NCBI RefSeq assembly: GCF_001278755.1
Contig: NZ_CP012601.1
Location: forward strand, 496,001-560,000
Length of the DNA stretch: 64,000 nucleotides
Direction of reading: 5' to 3'
From: Bacillus sp. FJAT-22090
GTDB lineage: Bacteria; Bacillota; Bacilli; Bacillales_A; Planococcaceae
Shown: positions 8,761 through 20,684 of the stretch, in pieces
Numbering within the stretch: the first letter of the stretch is position 1
Layout: every line of letters starts with the position of its first letter
Position numbers and translations under genes: made by a program
The notes under the pieces: generated by a model
The model's database searches: none
Told to the model about the DNA's origin: nothing
What the model saw: only the letters and a program-made list of their open reading frames with translations

Positions 8761-8788
8761 TTTCACATAAAAGCGTTATAATAAATAG

Positions 8789-8826
8789 AACAAGGTACAG
8801 CGAAAATTGTCTGTGCCTTGTTTTAT
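8789..8826 (+). terminator. Terminator after tig
   Basis: Stem AACAAGGtACAG (8789-8800) with CTGTgCCTTGTT (8811-8822), then Ts. Confidence 0.8.
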
Positions 8827-8927
8827 CCATACATAGATTTTCGGATAATTAAAAACATACTTAAACTTATTATTTGATTCCTTGTAAAGAATCTTGTAAG
8901 ATAATTGCTTGAATAGGGGTGAATATT

Positions 8928-10196
8928 TTGTTCAAATTCAATGATGAAAAAGGGAACTTAAAATGTTCTTTTTGTGGCAAACCACAAGAACAAGTTCGTA
9001 AACTAGTTGCTGGACCTGGCGTATATATTTGTGATGAATGTATCGACTTATGTTCTGAAATTGTAGAAGAAGAGCTAGGTGTAGAAGAAGAAGTAGAATT
9101 TAAAGAAGTTCCTAAACCAAAAGAAATTTTGTCAATACTAGATGAGTATGTAATAGGTCAAGAACGAGCAAAAAAATCACTTGCGGTAGCTGTCTATAAC
9201 CATTACAAACGAATCAATTCAAATAGCGTGATTGACGAGGTAGAATTATCTAAGTCAAATATAGTCTTAATAGGACCAACAGGTAGCGGTAAAACATTAC
9301 TTGCTCAAACTCTTGCACGAATTCTAAATGTACCATTTGCTATTGCAGATGCTACATCCTTAACAGAAGCCGGTTATGTTGGAGAAGATGTTGAAAATAT
9401 TCTTCTAAAGCTAATTCAGTCTGCGGACTATGATATTGAACGAGCAGAAAAAGGTATTATTTATATTGACGAAATAGATAAAGTAGCGCGTAAATCTGAA
9501 AATCCATCTATTACACGGGATGTTTCAGGTGAGGGTGTACAACAAGCACTTCTAAAAATATTAGAAGGAACTGTAGCAAGTGTTCCACCGCAAGGAGGAC
9601 GCAAGCATCCACATCAAGAATTCATTCAAATCGATACAACGAATATTTTGTTTATCGTTGGTGGAGCATTTGATGGCATTGAACAAATTATTAAACGTCG
9701 TTTAGGTGAAAAAGTAATTGGTTTTGGTGCCGATCCAAATAAAGTTGAGCTAGATCAAGGAACTCCATTATCTCAATTAATACCTGAAGATTTATTGAAA
9801 TTTGGTTTGATACCAGAGTTTATTGGTCGCTTACCTGTATTGGCAAGCTTAGAACAATTAGACGTGAACGCTCTAGTACAAATTTTAACAGAACCGAAAA
9901 ATGCACTTGCGAAACAATATCAAAAGATGATTGAACTAGATAATGTAAAATTAACTTTTGAAGATGACGCACTAGTAGAAATAGCGAAGCAAGCTATTGA
10001 ACGTAAAACAGGTGCACGTGGACTTCGTTCTATAATAGAAAACATTATGCTTGATGTAATGTTCGAGCTACCATCGAGAGAAGATATTGTAGAATGTGTG
10101 ATCACAAAAGAAACAATTACAGAAAATGCATCTCCTAAGCTTTTATTGGCAGATGGTTCCGAAGTAGAAAAAGACAACGAAAAAACATCGGCTTAA
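8928..10196 (+). CDS. clpX: ATP-dependent Clp protease ATP-binding subunit ClpX
   Basis: A 422 aa AAA+ unfoldase. The N-terminal zinc-binding domain has Cys13, Cys16, Cys35 and Cys38; Walker A GPTGSGKT is at 116-123; Walker B is YIDEIDK; the pore loop GYVG is present; sensor 2 lies in the C-terminal domain (GARGLRS). It delivers substrates to ClpP. TTG 8928 was chosen because the protein then begins MFKFN as other Bacillales ClpX do and GGGGTG stands 6 bp upstream; GTG 8919 is in frame but would consume the RBS. Unlike B. subtilis, no lonB gene lies between clpX and lonA. Confidence 0.97.
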   Translation: MFKFNDEKGNLKCSFCGKPQEQVRKLVAGPGVYICDECIDLCSEIVEEELGVEEEVEFKEVPKPKEILSILDEYVIGQERAKKSLAVAVYNHYKRINSNSVIDEVELSKSNIVLIGPTGSGKTLLAQTLARILNVPFAIADATSLTEAGYVGEDVENILLKLIQSADYDIERAEKGIIYIDEIDKVARKSENPSITRDVSGEGVQQALLKILEGTVASVPPQGGRKHPHQEFIQIDTTNILFIVGGAFDGIEQIIKRRLGEKVIGFGADPNKVELDQGTPLSQLIPEDLLKFGLIPEFIGRLPVLASLEQLDVNALVQILTEPKNALAKQYQKMIELDNVKLTFEDDALVEIAKQAIERKTGARGLRSIIENIMLDVMFELPSREDIVECVITKETITENASPKLLLADGSEVEKDNEKTSA

Positions 10197-10210
10197 TTAT
10201 GCCATTGAAT

Positions 10211-10264
10211 AAGCTGGCTTCCAATATGCGCTTCCTAAGTGCAATCAAGGATGTCGGCTTTTTC
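10211..10264 (+). terminator. Probable terminator after clpX
   Basis: A long imperfect stem (10211-10222 with 10249-10260, some G-U pairs) with an inner small hairpin and TTTTT. Confidence 0.6.
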
Positions 10265-10378
10265 TCCTTATGTAGGAAAAAATGGATTATTTATTTATGC
10301 TGACTAGTACATATAGAAAAGTTCTGCTGTTTAATTAGCGGAAAAACGGACAGAATTAGAAGGAGGTGACTTCCCAAA

Positions 10379-12694
10379 ATGGCGAAAATAAATGATGGAT
10401 ATTATCCTGTATTACCACTTAGAGGTCTTTTAGTATTTCCAACAATGGTTTTGCATGTGGATGTTGGTCGAGAAAAATCAGTTGCTGCTTTAAATGAAGC
10501 GATGTTACGAGAAGAAAAAGTATTTCTTGTAGCGCAGAGAGATATGAATTTAGAACATCCTACTACAGAAGACTTATATGATGTCGGAATTTTAGCATAT
10601 GTCAAGCAAATGGTGAAGCTACCAAATGGAACATATCGTGTGTTAGTCGAAGGACAACAAAGGGCTATTTGGGATGATTACAGAGAAAGAGATATGTATG
10701 ATGAAGTTTCAGTGACCGCTTTTGTCGAGCCGACGGAAGCAGATTCGGAAGATGAAGCGCTTATGCGAACTTTAATACATAATTTTGAAAAGTATTCAAA
10801 GGCATCGAAAAGCATATCAGAAGAAACTTATAAATCGGTACTAGATATTAAAGAACCAGGTAGACTTGCTGACATGATTGCATCTCATTTACCATTAAAA
10901 ATTTCAGGGAAACAAGAAATTTTAGAAATTATGGATGCAAAAGAGCGTTTAGAAACATTAATTAAGCGACTGTATAATGAACAGGAAATATTAAATTTAG
11001 AAAAGAAAATAAATACACGCGTAAAACACGCGATGGAAAGAACACAAAAAGAATTTTATCTTCGTGAGCAAATGAAGGCTATACAAACAGAGCTAGGAGA
11101 TAAAGAAGGTAAAACTGGTGAAATTGCGGACTTGAAAAAACGAATTGAAAAAGCAGGTTTACCAGAAACTACGAAAAAGAATGTGTTAAAAGAATTAGAT
11201 CGTTATGAGAAACTACCTACACAAGCTCCTGAGAGTGGAGTAATACGAAACTATATTGAATGGATGGTATCCATTCCTTGGTCAAAATCAACGGCAGATC
11301 AACTAGATATTAAACGTTCAGAGAAAATTCTAAATCGAGATCATGATGGCCTTGAGTCGGTGAAGGAAAGGGTGTTAGAATATTTAGCTGTTCGTCAGTT
11401 AACTAAATCTCTTCGTGGTCCAATCCTGTGTTTAGCTGGACCTCCAGGTGTCGGGAAAACTTCCTTGGCGAAATCTATTGCTGAATCATTAGGACGCAAT
11501 TTTGTTCGAATTTCATTAGGAGGAGTTCGAGACGAATCTGAGATTCGAGGACATCGAAGAACATACGTAGGTTCCATGCCGGGTCGTATAATTCAAGCAA
11601 TGAAAAAGGCAGGGACGATTAATCCACTTATTTTATTAGACGAAATTGATAAAATGTCGAATGATTTTAGAGGAGATCCTTCCGCAGCAATGTTAGAAGT
11701 GCTTGATCCTGAGCAGAACAATTCATTTAGCGATCATTATATTGAAGAGACGTATGATTTATCTAATGTGCTATTTATTGCTACTGCAAACGACTTAAGC
11801 ACAATACCAGGTCCTCTACGTGATAGAATGGAGATTATTTCAATCGCTGGTTATACAGAAATTGAAAAACTATCTATTGCCAAAAATCATTTATTACCTA
11901 AACAAGCGAAGGAACATGGTCTAACGAAATCTCAGCTACAAGTAAAAGACGAAGCAATTGTGGACGTAATTCGTCATTACACTCGTGAGGCGGGAGTTAG
12001 AAGTCTAGAGCGTGTCCTAGCAAATATTTGTAGAAAAGCTGCTTTGCAAATTGTATCTGGCACAAAGAAACGTGTAACGATATCGTCGAGTAACTTGGAG
12101 GATACAATCGGAAAGAAAAAATTCCGTTATGGACAAGCAGAAACCGAAAACCAAATAGGTGTAGCGACGGGATTAGCTTATACGACTGTTGGTGGAGACA
12201 CCTTGCAAATCGAAGTGTCTTTATCTCCTGGTAACGGTAAGTTACAATTAACAGGTAAGCTTGGCGATGTGATGAAAGAATCTGCTCAAACAGCATTATC
12301 TTTTGTCCGTTCAAAAGCTGAATCAATCGGAATAGATCCAAATTTCCATGAGAAACATGATATTCATATACATGTTCCTGAGGGAGCAGTTCCAAAAGAT
12401 GGTCCATCAGCAGGTATTACAATCGTGACGGCTTTAGTTTCTGCATTATCTAAGCGTCCAATTCGACGAGAAGTCGGGATGACAGGGGAAGTGACACTAA
12501 GAGGTCGCGTATTACCAATCGGTGGATTAAAAGAAAAAACATTAAGTGCACATCGCGCAGGATTAACGACAATCATTTGTCCTAAAGACAATGAGCGTGA
12601 TATTGAAGATATACCAGAGAGTGTTCGAGAGGTCTTAACTTTTAAGCTTGTTTCCGATGCTGAAGAGGTACTTCAAATAGCATTAGAGGAGTGA
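10379..12694 (+). CDS. lonA: ATP-dependent protease LonA
   Basis: A 771 aa Lon protease. It has an N-terminal LAN substrate-binding domain (about 1-205), a coiled-coil linker, an AAA+ domain with Walker A GPPGVGKT at 354-361 and Walker [10 protein letters not shown], and the C-terminal serine-lysine protease domain with KDGPSAGIT (catalytic Ser677) and the Lys in the following [11 protein letters not shown] region. The start has a strong AAGGAGGTGA. Lon degrades misfolded and regulatory proteins. ysxC follows 4 bp after the stop, as in B. subtilis, implying co-transcription. Confidence 0.97.
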   Translation: MAKINDGYYPVLPLRGLLVFPTMVLHVDVGREKSVAALNEAMLREEKVFLVAQRDMNLEHPTTEDLYDVGILAYVKQMVKLPNGTYRVLVEGQQRAIWDDYRERDMYDEVSVTAFVEPTEADSEDEALMRTLIHNFEKYSKASKSISEETYKSVLDIKEPGRLADMIASHLPLKISGKQEILEIMDAKERLETLIKRLYNEQEILNLEKKINTRVKHAMERTQKEFYLREQMKAIQTELGDKEGKTGEIADLKKRIEKAGLPETTKKNVLKELDRYEKLPTQAPESGVIRNYIEWMVSIPWSKSTADQLDIKRSEKILNRDHDGLESVKERVLEYLAVRQLTKSLRGPILCLAGPPGVGKTSLAKSIAESLGRNFVRISLGGVRDESEIRGHRRTYVGSMPGRIIQAMKKAGTINPLILLDEIDKMSNDFRGDPSAAMLEVLDPEQNNSFSDHYIEETYDLSNVLFIATANDLSTIPGPLRDRMEIISIAGYTEIEKLSIAKNHLLPKQAKEHGLTKSQLQVKDEAIVDVIRHYTREAGVRSLERVLANICRKAALQIVSGTKKRVTISSSNLEDTIGKKKFRYGQAETENQIGVATGLAYTTVGGDTLQIEVSLSPGNGKLQLTGKLGDVMKESAQTALSFVRSKAESIGIDPNFHEKHDIHIHVPEGAVPKDGPSAGITIVTALVSALSKRPIRREVGMTGEVTLRGRVLPIGGLKEKTLSAHRAGLTTIICPKDNERDIEDIPESVREVLTFKLVSDAEEVLQIALEE

Positions 12695-12698
12695 AAGC

Positions 12699-13280
12699 AT
12701 GAAAGTGAATAACGTAGAATTACTAATAAGTGCTGTAAGACCAGCTCAATATCCAGAAGGAGATTTACCGGAATTTGCATTAGCAGGAAGATCCAATGTA
12801 GGTAAATCTTCATTTATCAATAAAATGATTGGTCGAAAAAGCATGGCTCGTATTTCTTCCAAGCCAGGTAAGACACAAACGTTAAATTTTTATAAATTAG
12901 AAGAAGATTTATTATTTGTCGATGTTCCAGGTTATGGGTATGCAAAGGTATCTAAAACAGAAAGAGCAGCATGGGGGAAAATGATTGAAACATACTTTAC
13001 GTCTAGATCGGTTTTAAAAGCAGTAGTGTTAATCGTCGATTTGAGACATCCTCCAACTGCAGATGATTGTATGATGTACGATTTCTTAAAGCATTATAAT
13101 ATTCCTTGCATAGTTGTCGCAACGAAAGCGGACAAAATTCCTAAAGGCAAATGGGATAAGCATAAGAAAATAGTCAAAGATGAATTGCAAATGGAAAAAA
13201 GTGATCCTCTTGTCGTATTTTCTTCAGAAACGGGCCTTGGCTTCGATGCAGCGTGGGCAGAAATTGAAAGTAGAATGTAA
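12699..13280 (+). CDS. ysxC: Ribosome-biogenesis GTPase YsxC (EngB)
   Basis: A 193 aa EngB-family GTPase with G1 [10 protein letters not shown]3 DVPGYG and G4 ATKAD. It is essential for 50S subunit assembly in Bacillus. It starts 4 bp after lonA and lacks its own visible promoter. A terminator follows. Confidence 0.95.
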   Translation: MKVNNVELLISAVRPAQYPEGDLPEFALAGRSNVGKSSFINKMIGRKSMARISSKPGKTQTLNFYKLEEDLLFVDVPGYGYAKVSKTERAAWGKMIETYFTSRSVLKAVVLIVDLRHPPTADDCMMYDFLKHYNIPCIVVATKADKIPKGKWDKHKKIVKDELQMEKSDPLVVFSSETGLGFDAAWAEIESRM

Positions 13281-13310
13281 TTGAAAATTTTTGTGTAAAT
13301 ATGAAGATTA

Positions 13311-13360
13311 AAACTGGTTGTTTAGGGAATAACTTTCCCTATAAGCGACCAGTTTTATTT
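13311..13360 (+). terminator. Terminator after ysxC
   Basis: Outer stem AAACTGGT with ACCAGTTT (13311-13318 and 13348-13355) plus an inner GGG/CCC pairing, then a T-rich tract. Confidence 0.75.
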
Positions 13361-13454
13361 TGAGATAGAAGATACCTAATTAGTTAGAAAAATGCGTCTT
13401 TTATAACATTGGTCAGTTTCCTTGTAATCGTGCTTAATGTTTGCTAATATTAGT

Positions 13455-13469
13455 TTATAATAATTCTAA
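13455..13469 (+). promoter_or_regulatory. Per box upstream of hemA
   Basis: TTATAATAATTCTAA matches the PerR consensus TTATAATNATTATAA at 14 of 15 positions. The B. subtilis hemAXCDBL operon is PerR-regulated, so peroxide and metal control of heme synthesis is likely conserved here. Confidence 0.65.
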
Positions 13470-13487
13470 TTAAGGTGAAGGTTATTT

Positions 13488-13539
13488 CATAGCTTGTTCA
13501 CAAATGGTTACCATTCTGTGAAAAAAGCTATGGTATAAT
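13488..13539 (+). promoter_or_regulatory. Long dyad overlapping the hemA promoter
   Basis: An interrupted palindrome pairs CATAGCTT (13488-13495) with AAGCTATG (13525-13532), TTCACA with TGTGAA, and ATGGT with ACCAT. A -10 like TATAAT (13534-13539) follows at once. The position fits an operator or an upstream promoter element distinct from the Per box. Confidence 0.55.
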
Positions 13540-13577
13540 TGGATTATGAAATGAACGTGAAAGGGTGACATGATTCC

Positions 13578-14942
13578 ATGCATACTATCGTGGTAGGTGT
13601 CAATTACCGTACTGCTCCCGTGGAAATTCGTGAAAAGCTATCTTTTGTAGAAGCGGAACTTCCGAATGCCATGCAAGCATTGCAGGAACAAAAAAGCATA
13701 CTAGAGAATGTTATTGTATCTACTTGTAACCGCACAGAAATCTATGCAACCGTAGATCAATTACATACTGGGAAATACTATGTAAAACAGTTTTTAGCTA
13801 ATTGGTTCGATATTCCATTAGAGGATCTCTCCCGCTATTTATTTATTCACGAAGATGACCAAGCGAACAGCCATTTGTTCCAGGTGACAGCTGGTGTCGA
13901 TTCCATGGTACTTGGTGAGACACAAATATTAGGTCAGGTGAAGAAGAGCTTTCTAAATGGACAAGAGAACGGTACAACAGGTACTGTTTTCAATCAATTG
14001 TTTAAGCAAGCTGTAACTTTTGCTAAGCGTGCCCATGCAGAAACTGCGATTGGTGAAAATGCAGTTTCTGTCTCTTATGCTGCAGTCGAGCTAGGAAAGA
14101 AAATTTTTGGCTCTTTAAATCATAAGCATGTTGTTATTGTCGGTGCTGGAAAAATGGGCGAGCTTGCAATACAAAACCTATATGGTAGTGGAGCAGGCAA
14201 AGTAACAGTGTTTAATCGTACATTTGAAAAGGCGGAAGCATTGGCAACTAAATTTGATGGCACTGCCAAACCGATGGACGAGTTACAATGTGCGTTATTA
14301 GAAGCGGATATTTTAATTAGCTCGACTGGTTCCACTGGATATGTAATTGACTATGAATTGATGCAGTTTGTAGAACGTCTTCGTAAAGGAAAGCCTCTAT
14401 TTATGGTTGACATCGCTGTGCCAAGGGATTTAGATCCAAAAATTGGTGATTTGGCGAACGTTTTCTTATATGATATCGATGATTTACAAGGTATCGTAGA
14501 AGCAAATTTAGCGGAACGTGAGCGTGCAGCGGATCAAATTAAGTCAATGATCCAATCAGAAATTGAGCAATTCAATGAGTGGGTTACAACACTAGGAGTT
14601 GTGCCAATTATTTCTGCTCTTAGACAAAAAGCTAATCGAATCCAACAAGAAACAATGGTTTCTATTGAAAATAAAATGCCGAATCTATCGGACCGTGAAC
14701 GAAAAATTTTAAATAAACATACAAAATCAATCATTAATCAATTGTTAAAAGATCCAATTTTACAAGTGAAAGAATTATCTACTGCAAACGATTCAGCAGA
14801 ACAACTTCAATTATTCCAGCAGATTTTTGGTATTGAAGAAGAAGTAAAAAATGAATTCTCTGCTCAAGTAGAAAAATCAAAAATCAAATTAAAACAAACT
14901 AGAGTGGCATCACAAAACTTGAAAGAAGAAATGTCATTTTGA
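13578..14942 (+). CDS. hemA: Glutamyl-tRNA reductase
   Basis: A 454 aa protein, first enzyme of the C5 heme pathway: it reduces glutamyl-tRNA(Glu) to glutamate-1-semialdehyde with NADPH. The catalytic Cys50 lies in STCNRTEIY; the NADPH-binding domain has [13 protein letters not shown]; the C-terminal dimerisation helix runs from about 320. It is the first gene of hemAXCDBL, preceded by a Per box and a dyad. HemA stability in B. subtilis is controlled by heme and HemX. Confidence 0.96.
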   Translation: MHTIVVGVNYRTAPVEIREKLSFVEAELPNAMQALQEQKSILENVIVSTCNRTEIYATVDQLHTGKYYVKQFLANWFDIPLEDLSRYLFIHEDDQANSHLFQVTAGVDSMVLGETQILGQVKKSFLNGQENGTTGTVFNQLFKQAVTFAKRAHAETAIGENAVSVSYAAVELGKKIFGSLNHKHVVIVGAGKMGELAIQNLYGSGAGKVTVFNRTFEKAEALATKFDGTAKPMDELQCALLEADILISSTGSTGYVIDYELMQFVERLRKGKPLFMVDIAVPRDLDPKIGDLANVFLYDIDDLQGIVEANLAERERAADQIKSMIQSEIEQFNEWVTTLGVVPIISALRQKANRIQQETMVSIENKMPNLSDRERKILNKHTKSIINQLLKDPILQVKELSTANDSAEQLQLFQQIFGIEEEVKNEFSAQVEKSKIKLKQTRVASQNLKEEMSF

Positions 14943-14952
14943 TGAAGTAAAA

Positions 14953-15010
14953 AGGAGGCGTTTTTGTATCTGTATGTGTCATAATAGATATGGAAAACGT
15001 CTTTTTTTGA
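14953..15010 (+). terminator. Possible attenuator between hemA and hemX
   Basis: GGCGTTTT and AAAACGTC flank a long loop with inner ATCT/AGAT pairing, then seven Ts. The operon continues, so it would be partial. Confidence 0.4.
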
Positions 15011-15071
15011 CGTATCTGCCTGTCTAATAAGACTTAGGCAATTACTCTTTTAGGTTAAAAAGGAGCTTATT

Positions 15072-15902
15072 ATGACTGATCTTGGAATGACAAGGCTACA
15101 CGAGATGATGGTCATTCTACAATCCGTTAGCCTTGTTTTTTATTTTATCGATTACTTGAATAAAGATCGTCGGGCACATCGTATAGGAGTATGGCTACTT
15201 TCCATCGTGTCATTCCTGCAAACGGTGTTTTTAGTTATGTATATCATTGATACAAAAAGATTTCCAATTCTTTCGCTATTTGAAGGAATCTACTTTTATG
15301 CATGGCTAATTATCACTCTAGCAATTGTATTGCAGATAGTATTCAAATTGGATTTACCTGCATTCTTTTTAAATATTATTGGGTTTATTTTTATGACCAT
15401 CCATACTTTTGCGCCAAATCAAATGGATCAATCCGCTGTTGGAGAAGCCCTACTATCTGAATTGTTATTTATTCATATTATGTTTGCAATGTTAGCTTAC
15501 GCTGCATTTTCATTATCATTTGTATTTTCATCCTTATATTTAATATTATATCGGGTGCTCAAAAAGAAAAAATGGACAAAGCAGTTTTCTCGATTGCCGT
15601 CATTGAAGCAAGCAGAAAATGGGATGACATTATCTATTTTGACAGGTATTCCTCTTTTGTTTGTAAGTTTAATTCTTGGGTTAGAATGGGCATATGTATC
15701 ATTAGATATATTTACCGTTTTTGATTTTAAAATTATAAGTTCTGTCATTTTATTGTTGATCTATGTGGTTGTGCTTCTTTTAAGAAATAAATCACGTTTT
15801 ATAGGAACCAACTATGCTTGGATTCATATATATGCATTTCTATTTGTTTTGATAAACTTTTTATTAGGTAGTCAATTATCACAATTCCATTTTTGGTATT
15901 AA
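15072..15902 (+). CDS. hemX: HemX membrane protein (CcsA-like)
   Basis: A 276 aa polytopic membrane protein with about eight hydrophobic segments, related to the cytochrome c assembly CcsA/ResC fold. It sits second in the heme operon as in B. subtilis, where HemX lowers cellular HemA. ATG 15072 has AAAGGAG upstream. Its biochemical mechanism is not known. The stop is 17 bp before the hemC ATG. Confidence 0.9.
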   Translation: MTDLGMTRLHEMMVILQSVSLVFYFIDYLNKDRRAHRIGVWLLSIVSFLQTVFLVMYIIDTKRFPILSLFEGIYFYAWLIITLAIVLQIVFKLDLPAFFLNIIGFIFMTIHTFAPNQMDQSAVGEALLSELLFIHIMFAMLAYAAFSLSFVFSSLYLILYRVLKKKKWTKQFSRLPSLKQAENGMTLSILTGIPLLFVSLILGLEWAYVSLDIFTVFDFKIISSVILLLIYVVVLLLRNKSRFIGTNYAWIHIYAFLFVLINFLLGSQLSQFHFWY

Positions 15903-15919
15903 AGAGAGGTAGCGAAGCA

Positions 15920-16849
15920 ATGCGTAAAATTATTGTAGGTTCGAGAAGAAGTAAATTAGCATTAACCCAAACGAATTGGTTTATTCAGCAAATGAAAGAT
16001 ATGGGTGCACCATTTGAGTTCGAAGTGAAAGAAATCGTAACAAAGGGTGATCAAATATTAGATGTAACGTTATCAAAAGTTGGTGGAAAAGGATTATTTG
16101 TAAAAGAAATTGAACAGGCATTGTATGATAAAGAGATTGATTTTGCAGTGCACAGCATGAAGGATATGCCATCTGTTTTACCACCAGGTCTTGTAATGGG
16201 ATGTACACCGAAGCGAGTAGACGAGCGAGATGCATTTATTTCTACTGGGCACGTAAAGTTAGCAGATCTTCCAAAAGGTGCGATTGTTGGGACAAGCAGT
16301 TTAAGAAGAAGTGCTCAATTATTATTGTTGCGCCCAGATATCGAGATTAAATGGATACGTGGAAATGTTGATACGAGACTCCAAAAGCTCCAAGACGGTG
16401 AATATGACGCAATTATTTTAGCAGCTGCAGGATTGAAGCGTCTTGGTTGGAGCGACGAAGTAGTAACAGAATACATATCAACAGAAGACTGTGTTCCAGC
16501 AGTAGGACAAGGAGCACTTGCAATTGAATGCCGAGAAGATGATATAGAATTATTGGATGAGCTTAAAAAATTATCTGATCAGGATACATGGGATGCTGTA
16601 CACGCAGAACGTGCATTTTTAGCTGCGATGGATGGTGGCTGTCAAGTTCCGATTGCCGGACATGCTGTCATCAATGGCAATGAGATTACAATGACAGGTT
16701 TAGTCGCTGCACCAGATGCGTCGGTTATTTATAAAGAAGTAGTTACAGGGAAAAATCCTGAAGAAGCAGGCAAAGAAGTAGCGCGTTTAGTTACAGAGCA
16801 AGGAGCATATGAACTAATACAAAAAGTAAAGGCAGATTTAAATGTCTAA
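15920..16849 (+). CDS. hemC: Hydroxymethylbilane synthase (porphobilinogen deaminase)
   Basis: A 309 aa enzyme that joins four porphobilinogens into hydroxymethylbilane. The dipyrromethane cofactor cysteine is Cys241 in DGGCQVP; the N-terminal [14 protein letters not shown] motif is typical. ATG 15920 follows GAGAGGTAGCG; the longer frame from 15893 runs into hemX and is rejected. It overlaps hemD by 8 bp. Confidence 0.96.
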   Translation: MRKIIVGSRRSKLALTQTNWFIQQMKDMGAPFEFEVKEIVTKGDQILDVTLSKVGGKGLFVKEIEQALYDKEIDFAVHSMKDMPSVLPPGLVMGCTPKRVDERDAFISTGHVKLADLPKGAIVGTSSLRRSAQLLLLRPDIEIKWIRGNVDTRLQKLQDGEYDAIILAAAGLKRLGWSDEVVTEYISTEDCVPAVGQGALAIECREDDIELLDELKKLSDQDTWDAVHAERAFLAAMDGGCQVPIAGHAVINGNEITMTGLVAAPDASVIYKEVVTGKNPEEAGKEVARLVTEQGAYELIQKVKADLNV

Positions 16850-17603
16850 GGGGAGACCTTTACAAGGAGAGAATGTCATATTTACAGGGATTTTAAGGTC
16901 TTCCGAGGCTGTCGATCTTACGCTGAAATATGGAGGATACCCAGTAATTGCTCCGCTCATTGCAACCCAGGAACTTGTTTCTGAAGCTGACGAACATAGG
17001 CTACAAGAATGTATCGACTATGATTGGTTTATATTCACGAGTCAAAGTAGTGTGCACGCCTTTCATTCGAAAATGAAAAAGTTTGGGTTACCTCCTTCTG
17101 TGATAAAAGCAAAAATTGCAGTAGTCGGTTCAAAAACTGCATGCGCGATCGAATCTATAGGCTTAAGGGTAGATTTTACCCCAACTATTTTTAGTGCAGA
17201 TGTTTTTGTAAAAGAATTTCCTGCATTTTCTTCACCTACTGAAACCTGTTTGTTTTTTAAAGGCAGTCTTGCAAAAGATACAATAACAAAAGGTTTAACA
17301 AATAAAGTAGATGAGTGGGTTATTTATGAAACAATAGAAGTGGAAGAAAATAAAGAGCATATTCAATATTTAATCGAAAATGAGCCGAATTGCTCCATCA
17401 TATTTACAAGTCCATCTACCGTGAAAGTATTTCATGAAACTATCGGCGTTCAAACTGGATACGAATCACTTACAGTTTGCGCGATTGGCCATATTACAAA
17501 AGAGTATTTGGAATCACTAAATGCAACAGTTCATGTGATTCCAGAAACCTATACATTAACGGAAGTAATCCATGCATTAGTGGAATGGAAAGGGAGAGAA
17601 TAA
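16842..17603 (+). CDS. hemD: Uroporphyrinogen-III synthase
   Basis: A 253 aa protein of the HemD fold: two alpha/beta domains with low conservation, recognised by segments such as [19 protein letters not shown] and [12 protein letters not shown] and by position between hemC and hemB. It cyclises hydroxymethylbilane with D-ring inversion. It overlaps hemC by 8 bp and its stop shares one base with the hemB start. Confidence 0.92.
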   Translation: MSKGRPLQGENVIFTGILRSSEAVDLTLKYGGYPVIAPLIATQELVSEADEHRLQECIDYDWFIFTSQSSVHAFHSKMKKFGLPPSVIKAKIAVVGSKTACAIESIGLRVDFTPTIFSADVFVKEFPAFSSPTETCLFFKGSLAKDTITKGLTNKVDEWVIYETIEVEENKEHIQYLIENEPNCSIIFTSPSTVKVFHETIGVQTGYESLTVCAIGHITKEYLESLNATVHVIPETYTLTEVIHALVEWKGRE

Positions 17604-18580
17604 TGACAGAATTTCAACGTCATCGTCGTTTAAGAAAAACAGCAGGAATACGAGCAATGGTTAGAGAAACATATTTACATAAAGAGGATTTGATTTACCC
17701 GATATTTGTTGCTGAGGGAGAAAATATAAAAAATGAAGTAAAGTCTATGCCTGGTGTATACCAATTTTCAATTGACCGTTTAGCAGAAGAAGTAGATGAA
17801 GTAGTAGAACTAGGTATTCCTTCTGTTATTTTATTTGGTCTTCCTCTTGAAAAGGATGAAATCGGTTCACAAGCGTTTCATGACCATGGAATTGTACAAG
17901 AAGGTATTCGCTTTATCAAAAATAGACACCCAGAACTTGTTGTCATTGCAGATACATGTTTGTGTGAGTATACCGATCATGGACATTGTGGTGTAGTGGA
18001 TGCAACGGAACAAATTCTGAATGATCCATCTCTTGATTTATTAGCAAAAACAGCGATTAGTCAAGCAAGAGCAGGCGCAGATATTATTGCACCTTCTAAT
18101 ATGATGGATGGGTTCGTTACAGCAATTCGACAAGGTTTAGACGAAGCGGGCTTTGCTGATGTGCCGATTATGTCATATGCAGTGAAATATGCTTCTGCAT
18201 ACTATGGTCCGTTCCGAGAAGCTGCAGATGGCGCCCCTAAATTTGGTGATCGTAAAACATATCAAATGGATTATTCTAATCGTATGGAAGCAATTCGTGA
18301 AGCAACATCTGATATCGAAGAGGGAGCAGATTTCCTAATTGTAAAACCAGCACTTTCCTATTTAGATATCATTCGAGATGTAAAAAATAACTTTGATGTT
18401 CCAATTGTTGCTTATAATGTTAGTGGTGAGTATGCAATGGTGAAGGCTGCTGCTATCAATGGATGGATCAATGAAAAAGAAACTGTTTTAGAAACTTTAA
18501 CAGGGATGAAACGTGCTGGAGCAGATATTATTTTAACGTATCATGCAAAAGATGTGGCACGTTGGTTGGAGGAGAAGTAA
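17603..18580 (+). CDS. hemB: Delta-aminolevulinic acid dehydratase (porphobilinogen synthase)
   Basis: A 325 aa enzyme condensing two 5-aminolevulinates to porphobilinogen. The active-site lysines are in [14 protein letters not shown] and [12 protein letters not shown]; the zinc-site cysteines are in [17 protein letters not shown] 17603 overlaps the hemD TAA by one base; a longer frame from 17477 lies inside hemD and is not used. Confidence 0.97.
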   Translation: MTEFQRHRRLRKTAGIRAMVRETYLHKEDLIYPIFVAEGENIKNEVKSMPGVYQFSIDRLAEEVDEVVELGIPSVILFGLPLEKDEIGSQAFHDHGIVQEGIRFIKNRHPELVVIADTCLCEYTDHGHCGVVDATEQILNDPSLDLLAKTAISQARAGADIIAPSNMMDGFVTAIRQGLDEAGFADVPIMSYAVKYASAYYGPFREAADGAPKFGDRKTYQMDYSNRMEAIREATSDIEEGADFLIVKPALSYLDIIRDVKNNFDVPIVAYNVSGEYAMVKAAAINGWINEKETVLETLTGMKRAGADIILTYHAKDVARWLEEK

Positions 18581-19875
18581 TGACAAAATCATATGACTTA
18601 TCTAAACAAGCTTTCACAGAAGCTAAAAAATTAATGCCTGGTGGAGTAAACAGTCCAGTTCGTGCATTCAAGTCTGTAGATATGGATCCTATCTTTATGG
18701 AAAGTGGTAAAGGTGCTATCCTAAAAGATATCGATGGAAACGAATATATCGATTATGTTTTATCATGGGGACCTCTTATTTTAGGACATGCTGAACCAAA
18801 TGTTGTAAAAGCAATTCAGCAAGTTGCGGAAGCAGGCACAAGTTTTGGAGCTTCTACACTTATTGAAAACAAACTTGCTAAATTGGTAATGGAACGTGTA
18901 CCGTCTATCGAAATGGTTCGTATGGTGTCATCAGGAACGGAAGCAACAATGAGTGCTCTTCGTTTAGCGAGAGGGTACACCGGAAAAAATAAAATATTAA
19001 AGTTTGAAGGTAGCTACCATGGGCATGGTGATAGCTTACTGATTAAAGCAGGTTCTGGAGTTGCTACTCTTGGTTTACCTGACAGTCCTGGTGTTCCTGA
19101 GTCCATCGCGAAAAACACGATTGCTGTACCTTATAATGATTTGGAGAGCGTACGTCACGTGTTCGAAAACTTCGGAGACGACTTAGCAGCTGTCATAGTT
19201 GAACCAGTTGCAGGTAACATGGGTGTTGTTCCACCAGTCGAAGGATTTTTAGAAGGTCTTCGTGAATTAACAGAACAACATGGTACAGTTTTGATCTTTG
19301 ACGAAGTAATGACTGGATTCCGTGTAGGATATCATTGTGCGCAAGGTTACTATGGTATTACACCTGATTTAACATGTTTAGGTAAAGTAATTGGTGGTGG
19401 TCTTCCAGTAGGTGCTTTCGGAGGAAAACGTAAAATTATGGAACTGATTGCTCCTAGCGGCCCTGTTTATCAAGCGGGAACTCTTTCTGGTAATCCACTA
19501 GCTATGACTGCTGGATTCGAGACGTTATCTAGATTGAACGAAGAATCTTATGTATACTTTACGAAACTTGGTGATTTACTTGAAAAAGGTTTCCGTGAAG
19601 CTGCAACAAAATATAACATCCCACATACGGTAAATCGTGCAGGATCAATGATTGGATTTTTCTTGACGAATGAAGATGTTATTAATTTTGATACAGCTAA
19701 AACTTCTGACTTGGAGTTGTTTGCAAAATACTTCCGATTAATGGCCGAAGAGGGAATTTATTTACCACCTTCTCAATATGAAGGATTGTTCTTATCAAGT
19801 GCTCATACGGAAGAACATATTGAAAAAACAATTGCAGCATTCCATACGGTGTTTGAAAAATTATCAACTAAATAA
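18580..19875 (+). CDS. hemL: Glutamate-1-semialdehyde 2,1-aminomutase
   Basis: A 431 aa PLP enzyme that converts glutamate-1-semialdehyde to 5-aminolevulinate, functionally pairing with HemA. The PLP lysine is about Lys269 in [22 protein letters not shown] and DEVMTGFR are diagnostic. The start overlaps the hemB stop by one base, behind GGAGGAG. It is the last gene of the operon and ends in a strong terminator. Confidence 0.97.
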   Translation: MTKSYDLSKQAFTEAKKLMPGGVNSPVRAFKSVDMDPIFMESGKGAILKDIDGNEYIDYVLSWGPLILGHAEPNVVKAIQQVAEAGTSFGASTLIENKLAKLVMERVPSIEMVRMVSSGTEATMSALRLARGYTGKNKILKFEGSYHGHGDSLLIKAGSGVATLGLPDSPGVPESIAKNTIAVPYNDLESVRHVFENFGDDLAAVIVEPVAGNMGVVPPVEGFLEGLRELTEQHGTVLIFDEVMTGFRVGYHCAQGYYGITPDLTCLGKVIGGGLPVGAFGGKRKIMELIAPSGPVYQAGTLSGNPLAMTAGFETLSRLNEESYVYFTKLGDLLEKGFREAATKYNIPHTVNRAGSMIGFFLTNEDVINFDTAKTSDLELFAKYFRLMAEEGIYLPPSQYEGLFLSSAHTEEHIEKTIAAFHTVFEKLSTK

Positions 19876-19884
19876 TTTAAAGAG

Positions 19885-19914
19885 AAGCCCCGCAATCATT
19901 TGCGGGGCTTTAGT
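19885..19914 (+). terminator. Terminator of the heme operon
   Basis: A perfect 11 bp stem AAGCCCCGCAA/TTGCGGGGCTT with loop TCAT. Confidence 0.9.
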
Positions 19915-19930
19915 TATTGATTAATCATAT

Positions 19931-20600
19931 CGTTGATCTACACCTCCGTGCGGACGCTTTCCGCGGGCGGTCCGTGAGTCTCCTCGGGCCAACACGATGT
20001 AGGGTTACGTGGTAGTTACCACACGAGGTGGAGTTCTTAGCCTTCGTTCCTTTGTTTGCTCCTGTTGGGTACTCACTAGGACACACTATTCCCGCTAAGT
20101 CGCCGCCATTATAAGTGATAGGGCTTAATAATAAGAAATCAATTTTCATTACAAGTAATACACGACCAATGATATCCTTGAACTACACTCCGTGCGGACG
20201 CTTTCCGCGGGCGGTCCGTGAGCCTCCTCGTCGCCAGCTCCTGCGGGGTCTCACCTGGACACGCTGTTCCCGCTGGAGTCGCCGCCCTCCGTTTCTATCC
20301 ACTGAAGGCTATCAAAATAAGATAATTTACTTTAAAGGATACACAATGATAGGTGATGGCGTTTAATAATGAGAAATTTATTTAAATTTAAAGTAATACA
20401 CAAATCATATCGTTAAATTACACTCCGTGAGGACGCTTTTCGATGGCGGTCCGTGAGCCTCCACAGGCCAAAACGATGTTGGTCATGCAAACGTTGCCGC
20501 AGGATGCGGCGAACATAGATTGTCTTCCCCTCAACTGCGGGGCTTCGTCTAACGCTATTCTGGCAGGAGTGTCACCTTTTTCAACGATTTTCTAAAAATA
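19931..20600. repeat. Three direct repeat copies, about 240 bp period
   Basis: Copies begin near 19931, 20174 and 20412. Each starts with a TACACTCCGTGCGGACG-like block continuing through CTTTCCGCGGGCGGTCCGTG and GCCTCCTCG. The first two end in a shared AT-rich tail (AATAATRAGAAAT... AGTAATACACRA). Copy three has diverged after the first 60 bp. The frames across it have no RBS and are repeat artefacts. The GC-rich core contrasts with the AT-rich chromosome; it resembles intergenic repeat families of Bacillales. Confidence 0.85.
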
Positions 20601-20684
20601 CTAATTGGAAAGATTTAAGTGATAAAAACTTGCACTATTAATGGCATAATGGTTTTCTTATTGTAATGCGGATAATAGTTGTTT

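Noticed and set aside
19925..20366. Coding frames in the repeat cluster
   Set aside because: They follow the repeat units on both strands, have no RBS and are Arg/Pro/Ser-rich artefacts of GC-rich repeats.
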